Shown here one piece after another: positions 56,835 through 64,000 of a stretch of 64,000 nt of DNA. The first letter of the stretch is position 1. Each line of letters begins with the position of its first letter. A program made the translations under genes and the position numbers. The stretch spans positions 2,914,001 to 2,978,000 of the forward strand of contig JAACJK010000163.1 of the NCBI GenBank assembly GCA_013368325.1, written 5' to 3'. Below the pieces are notes generated by a model. The model made no database searches. It saw only the letters and a program-made list of their open reading frames with translations, and was not told where the DNA came from. This DNA is from Ephemerocybe angulata. Its lineage: Eukaryota > Basidiomycota > Agaricomycetes > Agaricales > Psathyrellaceae.

Positions 56835-59800
56835 TAGGGACCGGCACGGATGGAGCTGATCCGGCCATCTGCCGGAATCCATCTGTTTTAGAAAAGCCGG
56901 ATGGATGGCTGTGCCAATCCGCAGATGGCAACTGGTGCCGTGGTATCCATCACGAATTTTGATCTTCGACAGAATTTCTCTCCAGCTTGTGAGATAAGGG
57001 CCGTGGATGCGCAGAAACTGCGGAAATGCCCTTCCTGACCTTCGTGCTCGTCGTTACAGCCCTTCACTATTCCAATACTCTACCTCATCTTGCAATCTTA
57101 CCTCTTTTCTGAAAATCTGCAATAAATGGCTCCCAAAAAGCGTGGTGGCCGAACATCTGCGTCCAGAAGCCCAGCCCCAAGCCCAATTGAGCAAGCAACC
57201 CCATTTACGCAAGCCCGAGGTACCGCTGTCTTCGGTCAACGCCCATCCCCGGCAGTTTCATCCTCCCCACACACTCCCGACGGCTCGGACAACGAGGACT
57301 CTATTGTCCGTCGTGCTCCAGTGGCCTTCTCCCCTGTCAAAGCCCGGCAGCGCAAAAAAACAGAGAACCTTCGAAATTTGAGCGACGCTGATGCTTGGAA
57401 GTTCTCTGATGACGAGATAATTGGTATGTCTGACTATCTGACCAGTTATTTAACGAGTTTATAACGTCACTGACATATATTAGATGCTGCTTTTTCTGGA
57501 CTGAAGTCGACGGCATACCAGCACTACAACATCTCGTTGGACCGCGCAAGTGATGGGACTGTGCTTACCTTTGTGTTTACGTGCAAGGTCGACCCGACGC
57601 ACCATTCTCCCCACTACCGACCACGCATGAAGACATCATCCGGAACGGGAAATCTTGTGGCTGGGATCAATGCCTGTAACCAGCGGCGCGGCATCAGTAC
57701 ATCAAGCAGCACCTCGGGCTCGCATGTCCCTTACACTCAGGCTAACCATCGTGCATTGCTGGCTATGCGTTGTGCTACAAACATGCGCCCGTTCAACTTC
57801 GTTCAAGACCCAATGTACCGTGCCGAGGTCGACATGCTTCGGCCGGGGACCTCGATCCCTGATCCAACAACCGTCAGCAGGGACGTAAAGCTGCTTTATG
57901 AGAAGATGTCCATTCACGTTGGGAAGTACTTCAAGGTATGTCCCCGACCATCATAGATATATATCATGTTATAATTTATGCATCTATTTTATAGGAGCTT
58001 GGTGCTCCTATTCACCTTGTCGTTGATGGGTGGACTGCACCTATCACTGCGTCATTTCTTGGCGTGGTTGTAGTATGGTGTGAGAAAGGAGTCTCACATC
58101 GTATCATTTTGGAGTTTATACGGTACGTCCATCAAATATATCTATCTATACAGGTACTAATATTCTGCTTTTAGCCTTAAGCAGAGACATACCGGGCAGT
58201 ACTTAGCTGAGGAAATTGCCGGCTGCTTGAAGCGCTACGGCATCTCTCACCTGGTAAGTTCTTTTACACTCGCAGCACTCGCATATACAGATATTGATAA
58301 TTCTCTAGTTATTTTCATTGACAATGGATAACACATCGAACTGCAACAAAACTGCGGAGATTCTTCCCAGTCTGATACCAAGTTTTCTTGGAGAGGCAGC
58401 TCGTGTTCGGTGCTTCAACCACATTCTACATCTGACCGCAGAGGTGAGCGAAGAAAATGTCGAAAATATCTAACTAATATTCTCCGCAGATGTTTATGTC
58501 GTTTTTCTTCAAAAAGCGAAAATCGAAGAAGAAACTCACGCAGAAGGGCAAGGATGATGTACTAGAGGATGTGGATGCAGATGAGGATGAGGATGCAGAG
58601 GAGGATGCGGTAAATTTGGAGGAGATTGAAGTAGACGATGCTGAGCTTGCCGATGACGACGGGCAGACATTGTACCGTAAGGCTGCTGTCTACTCTGTGC
58701 GAGAGCAGGCAGTTAAGGAGATGGAGGAAAGGGGAGTATTCCTTGCTCCTGGTGAGGTCGCAGAGGCGTTAGCGGTAATGCCAAAGATAGATGAGTTTAA
58801 CTTTTATTTGCTACGACAGTGTTTCTGATACCCTTTTTGCATGCAAATAGGTGTCTGGCCTTGCTCGTCGTGTCCATGATTCAGGCGAGCTTAGCGAGAG
58901 GTTTGACAAGCTCGTGGACAGTGACCCCCTGCTTGACGGTGCAAAGCGCACACTCGATCGACGTGTTCCAACTCGGTGGAACTCAGACAAAGATTGCTTG
59001 GGGGCCCACCAATATTTCCGCCGGCAGGTTGAGCAGCTAACCGGGCTTTCGGAGACCAAGCTCCGACCTTATCGCTTAACAGAGTCTCAGTGGAAAATTG
59101 CAGATGACCTAGTCGAAGCCCTTGCTGTGAGTTTTGAATTTCGGAATTTTAGACAATTCATGTTAACACGTGCCTAGATATTCGATGAACCCAGCCGTCT
59201 CTTTTCTGCTGCAGATGTCCCCCTCATTGTTGACGTCATCCCTGCATTTGATGATCTCAGGCTATCGCTTGAGGGAATCAGGGATGATGACGACAATGAG
59301 AATGACATTTCTCCTGTCATGCGAGTTGCTGCGCAGGCTGCAATTTTTATGATTGACAAATATGAGACTTTATCGTGGGACTGCCCCATATACTATATAG
59401 CGATTGGTATGCTGTCATCTCAACTTTGGACTGCAACTAACCATTTTGTTTTAATTTGCAGTGATGTGCCCGGATCGAAAACTTCAATGGTTCCGAAACC
59501 GTGAATACGACCGCAGCACTCTCAAATATATCAAAGACTTGGTGGTTGATTATTTTATGAAGTACTATCATGTACCAGGTGATTCATCAACAGCCAGTGG
59601 GTCAAGCCAGCCAGTGCGTCTCAATAGACAACATAAAATTATGCCATACTAACACATGCTCGTCTGGTCTGCAGAAAAAAAGCCGCTTTATTCGCAAAGT
59701 GGATGATCCCGTTGGATCTTCTGCAGCATCATACGCCCAAGATCATATTCAAACATACCTCAAAGACCCTCCTGTTGCGACATCAACAATTACTGATGCC

Positions 59801-60522
59801 GGAGGATACTTGAAGTATTGGGAGTCTGCACGCGTCTCTCGGCCATGTCTGGCGCGAATGGGGTCCACATTCTGCTCTACACCTGGTATGTAACCATCTC
59901 GTTATCTGCCGCAGATTTGTTTACCTGGTTTATGTAAGCTTCATCGGTTGAGGCTGAACGCGCATTTTCAATCGGCCGCCGTCATGTCAACTTCATGCAG
60001 CACAACACGACACCAAACACATTCAAGTCAAAGATGGGCCTTGGCTCATGGTCTAAGGCACCGTTTTTTCCACCTATCTCGAAGCTTGGGGCTATCATAG
60101 CAGCTCATTCTTCTGGTGAGGTTATTGATGGGCTTTCTAGTGACAGTGACTCCAATTAGGGCAGATATCTGGTTTATTCCCAAATGAAAGTGTACTATTT
60201 GTATATCGTACGAAATTCCCGTCCAAATGAATCTAGTTTCAGCCAAAACGGACAGGAAATGGTGGAGATATGCATAATCCGCACTCAAAGTGAGCGGCAT
60301 TTTGCTTGAAGCAATGTTTATGTCGTTTAAGGCTGCACAAGTGGTGTGATGGGTCAAGAATACTATATTTGAGCACTATATTTCACGTAGATTACAGATA
60401 TACAAATTTCTCTGGTACGGATGGGTCAGATTGAACCACCATCTGCGGATGGGCATCTGGCGGATGGCCCATCCGCGGATTGGATGACGGATCACTTACG
60501 TAACCATCCATGCCAGTCCCTA
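56835..60522. mobile_element. Apparently complete hAT transposon with 8-bp target duplication
   Basis: The 3688-bp element has termini TAGGGACCGGCACGGATGG (left) and the inverse of TAGGGACTGGCATGGATGG (right), 17 of 19 matching. It is flanked by identical ACCTGTGA (56827-56834 and 60523-60530), the 8-bp duplication typical of hAT. GGATGG/CCATCC subterminal repeats lie inside both ends. It encodes the spliced transposase at 57126-60159. Confidence 0.92.
57126..60159 (+). CDS. hAT-family transposase, 11 exons, no visible lesion
   Basis: Exons 57126-57423, 57484-57935, 57995-58122, 58175-58253, 58309-58443, 58490-58774, 58851-59126, 59178-59406, 59462-59613, 59675-59885, 59939-60159; 821 aa, every junction in phase. 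Order: basic Ser/Pro-rich start (MAPKKRGG), a degenerate BED-like Cys region (FVFTCK...GTGNLVAGINAC), an RNase H-like core with Asp in VVDGWTAP and Asp in LTMDNTSN, an acidic insert (about 370-400), and the C-terminal dimerisation region ASSVEAERAFSIGRR with the catalytic Glu and a GLGSWSK motif. The D-D-E residues are all present. It cuts and pastes its own element. The intron 58775-58850 was chosen because it joins EALA to VSGLARR in phase. The ancestral BED histidine seems lost. Confidence 0.88.
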
Positions 60523-60763
60523 ACCTGTGAACACCGATGCCATCCCTGAGGAGGTCGATGTCGAGGATTACTTGTGGGTGAGAAAAGTGATAGCTGGTGA
60601 TGGGTTTCCCACCCAAATCAGTGAACTTTCTGACCTCATATCTCAGGAACAAAAGGACATAGGATAGCAAATAACTTGTGGATAAAAGTAATAGTTACCT
60701 ATTCTAACATATGGCAATTTGGTACAGATAGAATTGACCAATGTCGAGATTCTGTATGCAGGG

Positions 60764-61618
60764 CTGTACTTCATACTCCCCCAGGATTCCTGTAGGACTC
60801 CTGTAGGACTGGTGAACTTCCAGTGGAATTCTAGTGAACTTTTGCCAAAAGTGATTTTATAAAACAAAGTCTGGTGGAAGTTCAGTGAACTTCCACTGAA
60901 CTTCCACCGGATACCTGCTGGAATTCCTACAGGAATCCAAAATGTTCAGTTCGTATGTTCAGTAGGAGTTTAGTAGAAGTCTGCAGATATTTCACTGAAC
61001 TTCCAGTGAACTCTTGCTGAACTGATAGTAGATTGATACAAAGCTTTATTTGTTCATATTATTTGATGCTTTTCATATAGGCTGACTAATTATTCCCACA
61101 AGTCTTTTTCATCATTTTTCCTGTTATAGACAATGTCTTTCATAATCTTCAGCCCTCTGCAGAAATTAGCCCATTTTTTAACCTGCACATGGTCTATTTT
61201 TATCTCAAAACTCGATGTTCGGAAAGTATTTTGCATTTTTTGGCACCATTTCTTGAAATATTAGGTAAGTTTTTTGATGGTATCAGCATCAAATCATGAT
61301 AGCTATCCATTTATGTAAAAACACCTTCATGTTTTTCTCACACCTTGCTGGTGTTCTGTAGAACTGTTCTATAGGAACTGTCCTGCTGAACTTTCCAGTT
61401 GACCAGGAGGAATTCCAGTGTACTGAACTCCTACTGAACCATACTTTGGCTGATACTGAACTCCTCCTGAACTGAACTGAACTCTGGTGGAAAATCAGAA
61501 CTCAAAATTTGGCAGGAGAGTTCAGTGGAATTCCAGTGGAAGTTCAGAAAGTTCACTGGAATTTCACTGGAATTCCTACTGAACTCCTACAAGAATAATG
61601 GGGCAGTGCGAAGTCCTC
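60764..61618. mobile_element. Non-autonomous TIR element (family C) rich in GAACTTCC repeats
   Basis: The left end CTGTACTTCATACTCCCCCA and, inverted, the right end GAGGACTTCGCACTGCCCCA match the terminal motif of families A and B. Dense GAACTTCCA/TGGAAGTTC repeats occur at 60800-61020 and 61380-61560. No ORF; no target duplication found. Confidence 0.6.
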
Positions 61619-61762
61619 TTCGGCAGAGCAAATAGAGTTCCTAAAGCAAAGATTGCCCCAGTTCGTGGCTTTGAAGGCGAAGAAAAATTCTACACTATGC
61701 CAAGCATCCAGGCACTGTATCCTTCAAGGACGAGTTTGAAGTTCACCTGAGTCTTTCTGATA

Positions 61763-61990
61763 TGAACGAAAATAACTTTTTGAAGGATGAGCGAGGCAAG
61801 ATCGTAGCTATCGACTTTGAGGCCACCTCGTTCCTGCTGATGTGCTTCATGGAACTGGCATTTGTGGAGGCCAATAATGGATTCATTTCCCTCGTCTCCC
61901 GGCACGTTCATATTCTGAAATCCGGTCACCTTAAAGCGTTACAAAAAGCCTCGTGCACTCTGCTTCGCTGGCGCAATAACAATGTTGGTA
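61763..61990 (+). pseudogene. Aminoglycoside-phosphotransferase-like (APH) protein fragment
   Basis: The frame reads DMNENNFLKDERGKIVAIDF, EATSFLLMCFMELAFVEANN and a tail ending RWRNNNVG. This is the end of the APH/choline-kinase-like fold of many fungal proteins (the DxNxxNFL metal/catalytic loop and IDFE motif). The usual HGDL is here LSLSD, so the catalytic loop is altered, and upstream parts are missing or frameshifted. Dead fragment. Confidence 0.5.
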
Positions 61991-61999
61991 CGTATACCT

Positions 62000-64000
62000 A
62001 GCATTCTTTGTGCTCACTCGCCACAACTAATGTCTCGCAGGGTTCTCCCCTGCCTGAACTCAGAGTCATAGGAAGGATTGGGCTTCCCTCAGAAACATAG
62101 GGAATACTATCCACTCTTGCTATCCTATCTAAAGCTCGCATGCAATATCCATGTTTTCTTTCAATCCCGATTTCTCAGCGCTCGCTTTACATGGAAATCC
62201 GACGATACACATAGTATATGCATTTGTATGATTGCGATACTTTTATATCCTAAAGGCTGCCACTCGAGCACTCTGAAAGGCAAATGAGAACAGGCAGAAT
62301 CAACACTATGACCACTTTGAAGACAGTTCCAACTCGACTTACTTGAAATCTCAGCTGTAATGGATGCGGGGGTCTTTTCTGGGATCCATAAAGGCTTCGC
62401 TCCAGCAAGCCCGGTCAACAGGCAAATGCGTGCGATGGCCGCTGTCCTCGTCACCGGAGAAAGTTCCATCCAAGTCTCCTGCCTCCTTGCCTCGATTGTA
62501 TCGATAATTCAAGAGATTGTAAATGTGCATTTCTGCATCTGGCATCTTGCAGTCTTGATCCACTAAAGTGCCCTTTCCATCGACCATAAGGTGGTTTTGA
62601 AGCCACGTCGTGGAAGATTTGGCCCTGAAAGGATTTTGAGGGACTCCATACCTGTTTTATATGTTGAACTCCATCCCTTTTCATATATTCGTAGGCTGGA
62701 GATATTCCGTAGCTCCTCGAACAAGTCGCCTCCCTTCCACCTACCTCATTTCCACTTGAGAAGGTCCTCGGTCTCTCCACACGAGTGACAGCACTTCTCG
62801 AGCGATGGACACCATTTCTCATTGTGCATGTGAAAGTGTACAGGCGGTGGATGAGGAGGGGGAAGCATAGCATCGAATATGTCAGTCAAATATCTTGTAA
62901 AATAAAAGCTCGTTGACAGATTTACTCACAAGTTTATAGAGATATAGACTTGAAAGATATCAAGACCTTTGAGTACCTTATGGATCACTTCCTTTACCTC
63001 CAAGGTATAATCCCAAAAGAGCTCATAGTTTCTTCTAATATAATCAGTTAGGATAGGGAGTCATGCCTATTCATTTTAGTATGATCAACCTCAGCATTGG
63101 AAGCACAAACAGCATCTTCTCTTACATATAGGACATCAACTTGGGCTTTGAGTTCAAGAAATAAGAGGTAATCCTCAACTACAATAGCAAATACAATCTA
63201 TTCTCTGATATAGATGACTCTGGCACAATAGTTGTTGATGGCCATAGCCATATTGATAGCATGATCGGCAGAACCAGTGGCAGCACATGCACATCTGATA
63301 TTACCTATGCCACCTTTATGTCGTAGCTCTGGTCCTGTGGTAGCTCTGGCCCTGCATTAAACAGCATTTTCCTAATACTGAGATATTTTCCACTAAGATA
63401 TAAGCTATAGTGACTATTCTACTGTACAAAGTTATTAGAGAAAAATAATTCAACTGATGCAAGGTCAAGTCTTGAGCTGAAGGGAAGAAAGGTAGAGAGA
63501 AAATCTAACTTTGAAGACAGCCTAAGTAAATGAAGCATATCTACTATGGGGTGCATTCACTCCACGAATATTTGTTCATCTTTTGTCTATACCACCTGCC
63601 AAAAATCTGGCTGCCAGCCTATTATAAGGTCACATGCCAAAGTGTCTGCCACCAGAAGATGGAGGAGAAGGAGAAGGAGGAGGAGGTGGGCCGAAAGGAG
63701 TCACCCAATGCACAAGGAGTGTTTCATTTCATTTTATTTTTTCTTTTATTTTTTCACTTCAGCAAGAGCCTCACTTGCCCACTCACTTGCTCGCACATCA
63801 TGCCCACTTGCTTGCTGCCATACCAGCATGCCATGCTGGCAGCAAGGGTGACTCATTTGCAATGAAAGGTGGAGGAACACCTACCTACCTGCTCACTCGC
63901 CTACCCCTTGGGCGCCTGCCCACCCACTCACCACCATGCCTGGCTGCACAAGGGGCACCGCAGTGCAGCACACCTACCTGCTCCCCAGGCGACATGTGAC
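62000..64000. other. Unassigned right end
   Basis: Only short ORFs. On the minus strand around 62.87-62.3 kb there are protein-like pieces (EKWCPSLEKCCHSCGETEDL; MHIYNLLNYRYNRGKEAGDL), suggesting an eroded gene with a Cys knuckle, not identified. At 63.66-63.7 kb there is a purine run, and repeated TTGCTTGC/CACTCAC motifs follow to the edge. Confidence 0.3.

Noticed and set aside
63634..63999. ORFs at the right edge
   Set aside because: Driven by purine/pyrimidine runs and short CACTCAC/TTGCTTGC repeats; no protein-like composition.

Overview
The window looks like a filamentous basidiomycete, most likely an Agaricomycete. Evidence: genes dense in short introns (mostly 47-70 bp, GT..AG); spliced housekeeping genes of fungal type (DEF1, RFT1, FIG4, an HRP1-like two-RRM protein); a secreted protein resembling basidiomycete fruit-body-specific proteins; an Agaricomycete-type multigene family; and DUF6729-type and hAT transposon proteins with many introns. 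All gene models are hand-spliced from the sequence by checking GT/AG sites, codon phase and agreement between paralogs.

Region 1 (1-7.2 kb) is a cluster of four PARP-like ADP-ribosyltransferase genes: one divergent and cut by the window edge, three in tandem on the + strand. Each carries three or four consecutive C-x2-C...C-x3-C modules before a compact PARP catalytic domain with an intact H-Y-E triad. Most modules sit on their own phase-0 exon whose boundaries fall inside the CxxC knuckle. A relic of another PARP terminal exon lies between genes B and C. All three complete genes have a TATCGAT motif 109-148 bp before the ATG.

Region 2 (7.7-29 kb) is gene-dense: DEF1-like CUE protein (-), a small secreted/anchored Cys-rich protein (-), a SAP-domain membrane protein (+), RFT1 (+), FIG4 phosphoinositide phosphatase (-), an NCS1 nucleobase permease broken by several frameshifts (+), a secreted Cys-rich protein (+), an HRP1-like RNA-binding protein (-) and a TKL kinase with a C1-like tail (+).

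Region 3 (29-64 kb) is a sharp change to repeats and broken genes. It holds a decayed copy of the Pol III subunit gene RPC11; pieces of a lineage-specific family gene split by two transposons; several TIR elements; a non-autonomous Mutator-like element with about 700-bp TIRs and a 9-bp target duplication, into which a short LTR (TRIM-like) element has jumped; three copies of an approximately 820-bp TIR element carrying a tRNA-like box A/box B segment; DUF6729 transposon-protein remnants; and an apparently intact hAT element (821-aa transposase, DDE residues, perfect 8-bp target duplication). No rRNA, CRISPR or canonical tRNA gene was seen. Stretches without a call are listed as such.
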